From NCBI GenBank assembly GCA_015059065.1, contig SVBE01000001.1, positions 78,998 through 133,904 on the forward strand: a DNA stretch of 54,907 bases. The letters are read 5' to 3'. Under the pieces are notes generated by a model that saw only the letters and a list, made by a program, of their open reading frames with translations, did no database searches and was not told the origin of the DNA. Numbering within the stretch: the stretch's first letter is position 1; every line of letters starts with the position of its first letter. The position numbers and the translations under genes are program-made. The DNA is from Erysipelotrichaceae bacterium. GTDB taxonomy: Bacteria; Bacillota_I; Bacilli_A; RFN20; CAG-826. Positions 26,256 through 33,506 of this stretch are shown piece by piece.

Positions 26256-27113
26256 GTGAAAGTAGGCAGTTATATGCAGAGATTATATATTCCCGGTTTT
26301 AGGTTTCATCGTTGCTCCCCAAGGACAATGCATTATGGAAAATTATTTGATCGCATGATCGAAATCCCTTTTGCGGGAAGAAGATTCCGACAAAGAATGT
26401 TAAGAGTCTGGGTACCTGGTAATTTTACTAGAGATGAAAAGATTGGGGTCATCTATATGGTGGACGGACAAAACGCGGTTGACCATAATTTAACAGCATA
26501 TGGTGAATGGGATATGGAAGACCATCTCTATAATTTAGAAAAAGAAGGCTATCCACGTTTTATTATCGTTGGCATCGACTGTCCTCATAATCATATTCCA
26601 AGAGCGAGAGAATATACCCCATTAGATATGGATAAGAAGGGGTGGGACAAGACCAACCCTTGCTATGGCGAAGCTTTTGGCGAATTTATCGTTAATGAAA
26701 TTAAACCATTGATCGATGAAACTTTTAATGTCGAACACGAATTAGTCGGATTCCTCGGTTCATCGATGGGTGGATTATTCTCTTTCCATATGGGAGCGAG
26801 ATATCCAGGTATCTTTAAATTCGTTTTACCTTTATCCCCATGTTTTGAATGCTATACAAATGCGACATTAAGACAGTTCTTTGATAATTATCATTTGGAT
26901 GGCCATACCGAAAATCGTTGGGCGTTTTATATGGGTGGGGCCGATCCACTTGAAAGAAAATTAACAACTAACTGCGAAAAAATATTGAAGATGATGCATG
27001 AAGTAGGATTCACTGATGATAATCTTTATTATTTAAAAGATGTGAGCAAAATCCATCATGAATCCGCTTGGTCAAGCGTCATTGAAGAATTATTGAAATG
27101 GATTCTCCGTTAA
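26256..27113 (+). CDS. Alpha/beta-hydrolase, esterase D (Fes-like) family
   Basis: The protein has up to 285 residues. It is a putative serine esterase with the nucleophile elbow GFLGSSMGGLFS, N-terminal LRVWVPGNF and IYMVDGQNAVD (family: YMHDGQN), and a late His in SKIHHESAW that fits the catalytic histidine. No signal peptide is visible, so it is probably cytosolic. Start is uncertain: GTG 26256 lies 9 nt after a TAAAAT box (leaderless), while ATG 26274 has no SD. It is divergent from the GH13 gene, and a membrane glycosyltransferase-like gene begins 1 nt after it. Confidence 0.82.
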   Translation: MKVGSYMQRLYIPGFRFHRCSPRTMHYGKLFDRMIEIPFAGRRFRQRMLRVWVPGNFTRDEKIGVIYMVDGQNAVDHNLTAYGEWDMEDHLYNLEKEGYPRFIIVGIDCPHNHIPRAREYTPLDMDKKGWDKTNPCYGEAFGEFIVNEIKPLIDETFNVEHELVGFLGSSMGGLFSFHMGARYPGIFKFVLPLSPCFECYTNATLRQFFDNYHLDGHTENRWAFYMGGADPLERKLTTNCEKILKMMHEVGFTDDNLYYLKDVSKIHHESAWSSVIEELLKWILR

Positions 27114-27114
27114 G

Positions 27115-28692
27115 ATGAAAACTTGGATAAATAATCATAAGAAATTATTGATTGATATTCTTGTATTAGTCACTATTTTCCTCTTTGTATTTTTATCCTA
27201 CTTAATCTTTAAACCACTTTACTCAAAATCCTCTCTTCCAATTAAAATGAGCAGTGATGGAGTAGTGGTCAGGGTCTATATTTATCTGCTCTTATTTGCG
27301 ATAGTAATTACTGGTATAGTTTTAAAATTTAGAGGGAAATTAACTTTTCATCGCCTCTTATTTTTAATCTTCCTTGTAGGAGTGGTGATGCAGCTAAATT
27401 ATATGCTTGTCACCCCATATAATTATCGTCAACACGATGTCTTCTCTTCTTCTAATGCGGGCCATGAAGGCTATGCTTGGACGATCTATTCCACTGGTCA
27501 ATTACCAAGTCAACTTGATAGCCAAGGACACCTCGATTATCAGTTCTATCATCCTCCTTTTAACGCGTTGATGCAGGCGATGATGATGCACATCTTTAAG
27601 CCCTTTATGTATATGTATAACGGGATGACAGGTGGTAGTTATTATAACCCAGATGAAATGCATTCACTTTTCCAAACCAGTGAGATTTTGTCGTGTTTTT
27701 ACATGAATATCTCCATTTATTTTGGTATTAAAACGATTAATTTACTCCATGTTGATAAGCCTTATAGGGTGGCTGGTTCTTTATTTATTTCTCTCTTCCC
27801 AGCCTTATTCATTTTAGCGGGACAAGAGAACAATGATCCTTTATGCATCATGAACTGTTTCATCGTTATGTATTTCACTTTGAAGTGGAAGGATGATCAT
27901 TCTTATTTTAACGCGGCAATGATTGGTTTATTCACGGGACTAGCAATGTTTGCTAAACTCTCTGGAGCGTTAATCATTCTCCCTGCTTTTATCATCTATC
28001 TCGTCGATTTGATTAAACGAATTAGAAATAAAGAAACGTATAAACATCATCTATTCCAAGCGGGAGTTATCGCCTTACTTGTTTTACCTCTTGGCTTATG
28101 GTTCCACATCTATGCGGCGGTGAGATTTAACCAACCATTTGGCTTTGTCTTTTCTAACCTCACTAGCAAATTATACGTCGGTGATCATAACGCCTTTGAA
28201 AGGTTCATCAACATCTTTGATTTCTACGATATGTCACAAACGTTCTGGGCGAATACATTTATGAATTATAATCTCCCTAATTTCCTCATTAAATCTGCCT
28301 TATTTGGTGAATATAGTTTTATGCATGCGGATGCGATGGCTTTGTTCACTTTAATCTTCCATTATCTATTTACTTATGGTTCTGCAGTTTTGATCATCAT
28401 CTATTTGATCGTCTCTAAAAAAGAGCATTTATATACAAAGATTATTATGGGCTCATTAGTGATCAGTCAACTCATTGCCCAACTCTATTTCAATATCAAG
28501 ATGCCTTATGGCTGCACGATGGATTTCCGATATATTGTGCCAATCATAATTGGCTATATATCATTAGATGTATTAGCATTTGATAGACTTATTAAGGGTG
28601 AAGGATGGAAGAAATATTATGCCTTTAGCATATTATTAATTATGGGATTATTCCTCTCTTCAAGCACATTATTCTATCTCTTTATGATCTAA
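27115..28692 (+). CDS. Polytopic membrane protein, GT-C (PMT/GT39-like) glycosyltransferase candidate
   Basis: The 525-residue protein has about eleven or twelve transmembrane segments. The first large extracytoplasmic loop has YNYRQHDVFSSSNAGHEGYAW and DYQFYHPPFNALMQA; an acidic pair in this loop and the HPP motif are typical of GT-C enzymes that use lipid-linked sugars. No closer family name is supported. It starts 1 nt after the esterase stop, so the two form an operon and may act on the same surface polymer. Confidence 0.7.
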   Translation: MKTWINNHKKLLIDILVLVTIFLFVFLSYLIFKPLYSKSSLPIKMSSDGVVVRVYIYLLLFAIVITGIVLKFRGKLTFHRLLFLIFLVGVVMQLNYMLVTPYNYRQHDVFSSSNAGHEGYAWTIYSTGQLPSQLDSQGHLDYQFYHPPFNALMQAMMMHIFKPFMYMYNGMTGGSYYNPDEMHSLFQTSEILSCFYMNISIYFGIKTINLLHVDKPYRVAGSLFISLFPALFILAGQENNDPLCIMNCFIVMYFTLKWKDDHSYFNAAMIGLFTGLAMFAKLSGALIILPAFIIYLVDLIKRIRNKETYKHHLFQAGVIALLVLPLGLWFHIYAAVRFNQPFGFVFSNLTSKLYVGDHNAFERFINIFDFYDMSQTFWANTFMNYNLPNFLIKSALFGEYSFMHADAMALFTLIFHYLFTYGSAVLIIIYLIVSKKEHLYTKIIMGSLVISQLIAQLYFNIKMPYGCTMDFRYIVPIIIGYISLDVLAFDRLIKGEGWKKYYAFSILLIMGLFLSSSTLFYLFMI

Positions 28693-28771
28693 ATTATAAT
28701 TTGTGATTCTAATAGTTATCATTTTTACCAAAAAGTAGTATGCTTTTTGTAATAGAAAAGAGGAATGATTT

Positions 28772-30136
28772 ATGTACCGTAAAAATGCATGGATTAAAAA
28801 CAAAGATAATATGAAGGCTGTGATGGACTTCGCCGAAGGGTATAAGGATTTCATCACTTTCGGTAAAACAGAAAGACTCGTCACTAAAGAAGCCGTGGAA
28901 GCTTTAAAGAAAGCTGATTATGTGGATGGCTATAAGGCTAAATCCCTTAAACCTGGCGATAAAGTCTATTTTGTGAATAAGAATAAAAACGTCGCCGCTT
29001 ATTTAATTGGTAAACGTCCACTTAGAGAAGGAATTAGAGTTTTAGGAGCGCATATCGACTCCCCAAGACTCGACTTCAAAGAACACCCAATTTACCAAAA
29101 GAATGACTTCGCTTTAGCCGATACTCATTATTATGGTGGTATTAAGAAATATCAATGGGTGACAATCCCTCTCGCTCTTCACGGTGTGGTTTGCCGTAAA
29201 GATGGCAGCAAAGTGGAAGTGAATATCGGTGAAGATCCAAAGGATCCAATCGTTGGTATCACTGATTTATTAATTCACCTTTCTGCTGATCAAATGCAAA
29301 AATCTTTAGCCAAAGGTATTGAAGGCGAAGATTTAGATGTCTCTTTAGGCTCCATTCCAGTGGATGAAAACGAAAAAGATGCAGTAAAGGCTAATGTCTT
29401 AAGAATCATCAAAGAAAAATATGATGTTGAAGAAGAAGATTTCTTATCTGCCGAAATCGAAGTCACTCCAGCCGGACCAGCGAGAGACTACGGCTTAGAT
29501 AGAAGTATGATTGCTGGATACGGCCATGATGATAGATGCTGTGCCTATTCTTCTTTGCAAGCTTTATTAGATACAGATGAAGTGGAATACACTGGTTGCT
29601 GCATCTTAGTGGATAAAGAAGAAATCGGCTCTGTCGGCGCGACAGGCGCGCAATCTGTTTTCTTTGAAAACACAATCGCAAAATTGTTAGAATTAAGCGG
29701 TGATAAGAACCCATTATACGGAGTCAGAGAAGTCTTTGAACACACAAAAATGTTATCATCTGATGTCTCCGCGGGTTTTGACCCATTATACCCACAAGTG
29801 AATGATCCAAAGAACGCGGCTTATTTCGGCCAAGGCTTAGTGATCAATAAATACACTGGTAGAGGTGGTAAAGGTGGATCTAACGATTCTAACCCAGAAT
29901 TCTATGCCTTTGTCAGAAAAGCTCTTGATGAGGCGGAAGTGAACTGGCAAAACAGTGAACTCGGCAAAGTCGACCAAGGTGGTGGAGGCACAATTGCCTA
30001 CATCTTAGGTAACTACAATATGGATGTTATCGACGCGGGTATCCCAGTGCACAATATGCACGCACCAATGGAAATAATCTCCAAAGTCGATTTATACGAA
30101 GCTTATAAAGGATATCAAGCGTTCTTAAAAGCTTAA
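28772..30136 (+). CDS. M18 family aminopeptidase
   Basis: The 454-residue dinuclear-metal aminopeptidase has metal-site motifs GAHIDSPRLD, GHDDRCCAY, DKEEIGSVGATGAQS and a final PVHNMHAPMEIISKVD. The protein ends with the usual DLYEAYKGYQAFL. No signal peptide, so it processes cytosolic peptides and removes N-terminal acidic or neutral residues. The SD is GAGGA. Last core gene before tRNA-His. Confidence 0.94.
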   Translation: MYRKNAWIKNKDNMKAVMDFAEGYKDFITFGKTERLVTKEAVEALKKADYVDGYKAKSLKPGDKVYFVNKNKNVAAYLIGKRPLREGIRVLGAHIDSPRLDFKEHPIYQKNDFALADTHYYGGIKKYQWVTIPLALHGVVCRKDGSKVEVNIGEDPKDPIVGITDLLIHLSADQMQKSLAKGIEGEDLDVSLGSIPVDENEKDAVKANVLRIIKEKYDVEEEDFLSAEIEVTPAGPARDYGLDRSMIAGYGHDDRCCAYSSLQALLDTDEVEYTGCCILVDKEEIGSVGATGAQSVFFENTIAKLLELSGDKNPLYGVREVFEHTKMLSSDVSAGFDPLYPQVNDPKNAAYFGQGLVINKYTGRGGKGGSNDSNPEFYAFVRKALDEAEVNWQNSELGKVDQGGGGTIAYILGNYNMDVIDAGIPVHNMHAPMEIISKVDLYEAYKGYQAFLKA

Positions 30137-30143
30137 GTTATAC

Positions 30144-30173
30144 TTGAAAAATGTCTATCTTATAATTTATTAT
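30144..30173 (+). promoter_or_regulatory. Promoter of tRNA-His
   Basis: TTGAAA (30144-30149), 18 bp, TATTAT (30168-30173). A TATAAT at 30161 also exists but lacks a well-spaced -35. Confidence 0.45.
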
Positions 30174-30185
30174 ATATAGGCACTT

Positions 30186-30262
30186 GGCGAGTATGGTGAA
30201 GTGGTTAACACACCTGGCTGTGAACCAGGCATTCGTCAGTTCGATCCTGATTACTCGCCCCA
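30186..30262 (+). tRNA. tRNA-His (GTG) with encoded G-1 and CCA
   Basis: Anticodon stem CCTGG / CCAGG with loop CTGTGAA gives anticodon GTG. The acceptor GCGAGTA / TACTCGC is extended by G-1 paired with C73, the tRNA-His hallmark, and CCA is encoded (30260-30262). The accessory island begins immediately downstream. Confidence 0.93.
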
Positions 30263-30276
30263 TTAAGTCAAAAATG

Positions 30277-30305
30277 GCATTTCGCACCAAGAAATGCTTT
30301 TTTTT
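30277..30305 (+). terminator. Terminator of tRNA-His
   Basis: GCATTTC / GAAATGC stem followed by eight T. Confidence 0.85.
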
Positions 30306-30311
30306 CGTCGA

Positions 30312-30361
30312 TTTTTGCCATTTTTGCCATTTTTGCCATCGTTTTTGCCAGATTTTTGCCA
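30312..30361. repeat. Five copies of TTTTTGCCA in near-tandem
   Basis: TTTTTGCCA occurs at 30312, 30321, 30330, 30342 and 30353. The first three are perfectly tandem; the rest are separated by 3 and 2 bases. It lies just after the tRNA-His terminator at the edge of the accessory island. Confidence 0.9.
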
Positions 30362-30422
30362 TTTTGTCCCTTTTTCTTGATGGGTCTCGATACCTATATA
30401 GAAACCTTTATTTGAAAATGAC

Positions 30423-30614
30423 TTGAAAACAAAATTTTCATATGCGATTGATAGACACATGAAAAGATTTATTTTTAGAAAAGATAAAAACGGATTCCAT
30501 GATTGGATCAAAAGCGTCAAACAATTTAGGTGGGCAATTAGGACTCATCAAGCTGGAGCGAAGAATGATGAGGAATATAGATACTTAATCAAAAGCAAGA
30601 AAACAAAATTATAG
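30423..30614 (+). other. Short open frame of unknown origin
   Basis: A 63-codon frame (possible TTG start at 30423, internal ATG at 30456) encodes a basic, aromatic-rich peptide (FHDWIKSVKQFRWAIRTHQAG). I recognise no family. Its end overlaps the toxin-like frame that follows in another reading frame, so it may be the displaced upstream part of the same gene after a frameshift. Confidence 0.3.
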
Positions 30615-30994
30615 CCAAAGACCCTATTTTAAAGCAAATTGTTGATAGTGGTGCTAAAATAAATATTAAAGATGTTGTTTTTACAGCAAAAGACAAAAGT
30701 GGACAACTTGTTTGGCTTGAAAAAGGAAACAGCAACAGCGGTTTGCAACATATTGTTAGTAGACACGGTAGTGATTTTGCAGCAAAACACAACATCAGTT
30801 CTAAACGCTTACCATCACATTTGAAAAATGTTGTTTCGAAAGGAACGATTGTGAGAACAAGAGAAATACCTTTATCTAACGGAAAGATAGGGTATGAAAA
30901 GATTTATTCTTATAAAGGCAAGTATTATACTCTTGGAGCGATTGGAACAAATGGATATATTGTTTCTATATATCCAATCAAGGGAGGGAAATAG
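30578..30994 (+). pseudogene. Orphan C-terminal polymorphic-toxin module (BECR-type RNase-like), no proper start
   Basis: An open frame of about 139 codons bounded by stops has no ATG or GTG in its first half; the first usable start (TTG 30743) would cut the domain. It reads LVWLEKGNSNSGLQHIVSRHGSDFAAKH and then GTIVRTREIPLSNGKIGYEKIY, YYTLGAIGTNGYIVSIYP. The GLxHIxxRHxxDF block and the late basic/Thr beta strands resemble Barnase-EndoU-colicin-RelE-like nuclease domains that end large polymorphic toxins. The likely partner is the next gene, 1 nt downstream. I infer a displaced toxin tip, usable as a donor for toxin-tip exchange. Confidence 0.55.
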
Positions 30995-30995
30995 A

Positions 30996-31313
30996 ATGGC
31001 CACAATTAAACTAGAATTAGATTTTTTAATTGGCCCAATTATCAAAGATGTTTTTAACGCTGAGAAAAATGAACTAGTAACTGGTGTTGCTATAGTTGAT
31101 AACGATGAAATAATTGATGAATTGAACAGCAAAATTATGAGTTTATATAGTTCATTTTATAATTTTGACAAAGATTCTTGTTCCTTTGATGTTGATGTTG
31201 CGAAAGAGCACAAGCTCGAATTAGTTGAATTAATCAAACAATTAACTGAAAGACTTAATTTTATCAACGACGGATCTTTTGAAATTGATAACCGAATTCA
31301 TTTAGATTTTTAA
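30996..31313 (+). CDS. Small acidic protein, probable immunity protein of the toxin module
   Basis: The 105-residue acidic protein begins at ATG 30996, 1 nt after the toxin-module stop, with SD GGGAGGG. It is mixed alpha/beta with no motif I recognise. Position directly behind a toxin tip, small size and acidity are the usual signs of a cognate immunity protein. A repeated intergenic element with terminator follows. Confidence 0.5.
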   Translation: MATIKLELDFLIGPIIKDVFNAEKNELVTGVAIVDNDEIIDELNSKIMSLYSSFYNFDKDSCSFDVDVAKEHKLELVELIKQLTERLNFINDGSFEIDNRIHLDF

Positions 31314-31336
31314 TGAAGTTTCTCTCGTTTAATGAG

Positions 31337-31432
31337 TGGGGTGCAATTCACCTTGGTGGGGTGCAATTGTATCAAAATGGGTAAATGGTGACAGAGTCGG
31401 TTTTAATCCCTGATACAAAACGGGGATTTTTT
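31337..31432 (+). repeat. Intergenic repeat copy A (GGGTGCAATT block plus TGATACA terminator)
   Basis: Contains two copies of GTGGGGTGCAATT, then TTGTATCAAAATGG and TAAATGGTGACA, and ends with the terminator ATCCCTGAT / CGGGGAT plus seven T. TTGTATCA (31367-31374) is complementary to TGATACAA in the terminator. Related copies are listed at 38931, 40927, 44969, 47983 and 49024. Confidence 0.75.
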
Positions 31433-31587
31433 TGCAAATCCAAACGTTCAATAAACCTAACTTTTTGCAATTATTGATTAACAAATACGCGTAAGAGTAA
31501 AAGATTTTCAGACTCGAACTAGTGAAATAATTTATATATCCTCTAATCGTTATGATAAACATTGGAATAATCAAGATGGACGATTGA

Positions 31588-31869
31588 TTACTTATTCATT
31601 AGGCTTTGTCTAATAAATGAAATCATTTCTTCTTTGGATATTTTTTCTAATTCTTTGCAAATGTCGTTTATAGTTTTTTCGTTGTTTTTTCTTTCAACTA
31701 AATAATCTATTGAAACATTAAATAAATCAGCCAATTCAATTAGCTGATTGATTTTTGGCTCATATATACCATTTTCCCAGTTAAGTATTGTTTGACCAGA
31801 TACTTTTAATTTGGAAGCGATTTCGTTTTGGGTGAGACCGCTTTTATTTCTTAATTCTCTAAGTCTCAT
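31588..31869 (-). CDS. XRE-family transcriptional repressor
   Basis: The 93-residue protein has an N-terminal HTH (MRLRELRNKSGLTQNEIASKLKVSGQTILNWENG) and a short helical tail. It is divergent from the methyltransferase-nuclease operon at 32015. The 146-bp gap holds four regularly spaced copies of a palindrome, so it very likely controls both its own gene and the operon, similar in role to controller proteins of restriction systems. Confidence 0.85.
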   Translation of the reverse strand: MRLRELRNKSGLTQNEIASKLKVSGQTILNWENGIYEPKINQLIELADLFNVSIDYLVERKNNEKTINDICKELEKISKEEMISFIRQSLMNK

Positions 31870-31892
31870 TTTTATATCCTCTTAGGGTAATA

Positions 31893-32001
31893 ATCAAAGA
31901 AACCTTGATTTATATAGTAGTAAAATCAAGTAAAACTTTGTAAAATGAATTCCAAATCAAGGAAACCTTTGTTGGTAGAAGAAAGTTAAAAGGTTTCTTG
32001 T
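31893..32001. promoter_or_regulatory. Array of four operator-like palindromes
   Basis: Motif ATCAAGnAAAnCTTTGnT occurs at about 31893, 31925 and 31956, and in the opposite orientation at about 31988. Starts are 31-32 bp apart, about three helical turns, which places all copies on the same DNA face. It lies between the XRE gene and the methyltransferase gene. Confidence 0.75.
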
Positions 32002-32014
32002 AGGGGATTGGGAT

Positions 32015-33115
32015 TTGGAATCGGAAGACTATTTGACAAAACAAATTGTCACTTACATAGGGAATAAGAGAGAGCTCCTAAAAGAAATAGAAGAAGCTGT
32101 TATTTTCGTATCCAATGAACTCGGTAAAGATAAACTAGTCTGTTTAGATCTATTTTCTGGTAGTGGAATAGTTGCCAGAATGTTAAAACAACATAGTTCA
32201 AAGATTATTGCTAATGACCTCGAATTGTACTCGAAGATTATCAATGATTGTTTTCTGTCAAATAAAAGCGAAATCGATTTCAATCAATTTGATAGCTATC
32301 TAAACGAAATCAATAAAAAAATATCAGAGAAGCCAATCAAAGGAATAATCAGAAAAAACTATTCCCCAAAAAACGATAAAAGAATTGTTAAAGATGACCG
32401 CGTTTTCTACACAAATGAGAATGCTACATATATTGATAGTTTTCGCCATTATATTGACGTAGTGGTGCCAGACAATTACAAGAAATATTTCTTAGCTTTA
32501 TTGATTACTGAAGCATCAATTCACGTTAATACATGTGGAGTTTTTAAGGGCTTTTATAAAGATACTGATACGGGCATAGGAAGATTTGGTGGAAAAGCTG
32601 AAAACGCATTAACGAGAATTAAGGGTGAAATCAATATTCAAAGACCGATTCTGAGCAACCATGAAACTGAATATGAAGTTTTTCAAGAAGATGCCAACGA
32701 ATTAGTTAATAAATTAAAAGGAATTGACGTCGCATATTTAGATCCGCCATATAACCAGCATCCGTATGGGTCTAATTATTTTATGTTGAATATTATTCTA
32801 AAGAATAAAATTGATGGAAAAATGAGTCGTGTTTCTGGTATTCCTGATGATTGGAACCACTCAGTTTATAACAAAAAACAAACTGCCTTAAATGGGATGA
32901 GAGATATTGTGTCTAAACTGGATTCTAAATATGTGCTCATTTCATACAACAATGAAGGTTTCATTTCTTTTGATGAGATGAAAAATATGCTTTCAGAATT
33001 CGGAATAGTTACTGAAAAAAGAATCAAATATAACACTTTTAGAGGATCAAGGAATCTTAGAGATAGGAACATATATACAAACGAGTTTTTGTTTTTGCTC
33101 AAAAAGGAGAAATAG
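32015..33115 (+). CDS. D12-class (Dam-like) DNA adenine methyltransferase
   Basis: The 366-residue enzyme has the AdoMet site LDLFSGSG (FSGSG 47-51), acidic residue at the next strand (ANDLE) and catalytic DPPY at 243-246 (LDPPYNQHPYGSNY). This order is that of alpha/D12 N6-adenine methyltransferases. The central target-recognition part is long and unlike E. coli Dam, so the site is unpredictable. A TTG start with AGGGG upstream is the only start consistent with the N-terminus. It is the first gene of a three-gene operon with 3-nt and 1-nt gaps. Confidence 0.85.
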   Translation: MESEDYLTKQIVTYIGNKRELLKEIEEAVIFVSNELGKDKLVCLDLFSGSGIVARMLKQHSSKIIANDLELYSKIINDCFLSNKSEIDFNQFDSYLNEINKKISEKPIKGIIRKNYSPKNDKRIVKDDRVFYTNENATYIDSFRHYIDVVVPDNYKKYFLALLITEASIHVNTCGVFKGFYKDTDTGIGRFGGKAENALTRIKGEINIQRPILSNHETEYEVFQEDANELVNKLKGIDVAYLDPPYNQHPYGSNYFMLNIILKNKIDGKMSRVSGIPDDWNHSVYNKKQTALNGMRDIVSKLDSKYVLISYNNEGFISFDEMKNMLSEFGIVTEKRIKYNTFRGSRNLRDRNIYTNEFLFLLKKEK

Positions 33116-33118
33116 GAT

Positions 33119-33505
33119 ATGGCTTTCGGAGATGTTTTAAAAAGAAATTTGCATCAGTTGGAAAATGCTTCTGAAAATAAGCTTGCAAAAGATGCGTTTT
33201 GGATGATTTTGAGAGATATTGCAGTTCAGGAAATATTAGCGATCTATCCTTCAAAAGTTGATAGTGATATAGCTGTTGAAGTTTACTACAAAATTTTAAG
33301 TGAGAATGTTTCATATATCCCTCCCTATTTTAGAGTCACATTAAGATCAAACAGGCAGGAAAGATTTAGGGTTATAAATAGAAATATGTGGACCAGTAAT
33401 GCTTTCCACCCTGATGGCTTAGCTAATCAATCACAAATTAGCGCTTATAAAGAGATTAATCCAGATAGAAAAGGCGAGAAAATCGTCTATCAGGGGGTAA
33501 GATAA
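33119..33505 (+). CDS. Unknown protein between methyltransferase and DUF262 nuclease
   Basis: The 128-residue basic protein is probably helical in the first half (VLKRNLHQLENASENKLAKDAFWMILRDIAVQEIL). It ends with a region rich in Arg and Asn (FRVTLRSNRQERFRVINRNMW). I recognise no family. The SD is AAGGAG. It sits 3 nt after the methyltransferase and 1 nt before the nuclease gene, so it is probably a third component of the same system, for example a specificity or adaptor subunit. Confidence 0.65.
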   Translation: MAFGDVLKRNLHQLENASENKLAKDAFWMILRDIAVQEILAIYPSKVDSDIAVEVYYKILSENVSYIPPYFRVTLRSNRQERFRVINRNMWTSNAFHPDGLANQSQISAYKEINPDRKGEKIVYQGVR

Positions 33506-33506
33506 T

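Noticed and set aside
30312..30361. CRISPR array
   Set aside because: Repeat unit is 9 bp with almost no spacers and there are no cas genes.
30138..30520. Minus-strand frames rich in WQK/NGK repeats opposite the tRNA-His downstream region
   Set aside because: They are antisense readings of the TTTTTGCCA repeat and a T-tract terminator, overlap a tRNA and have no SD.
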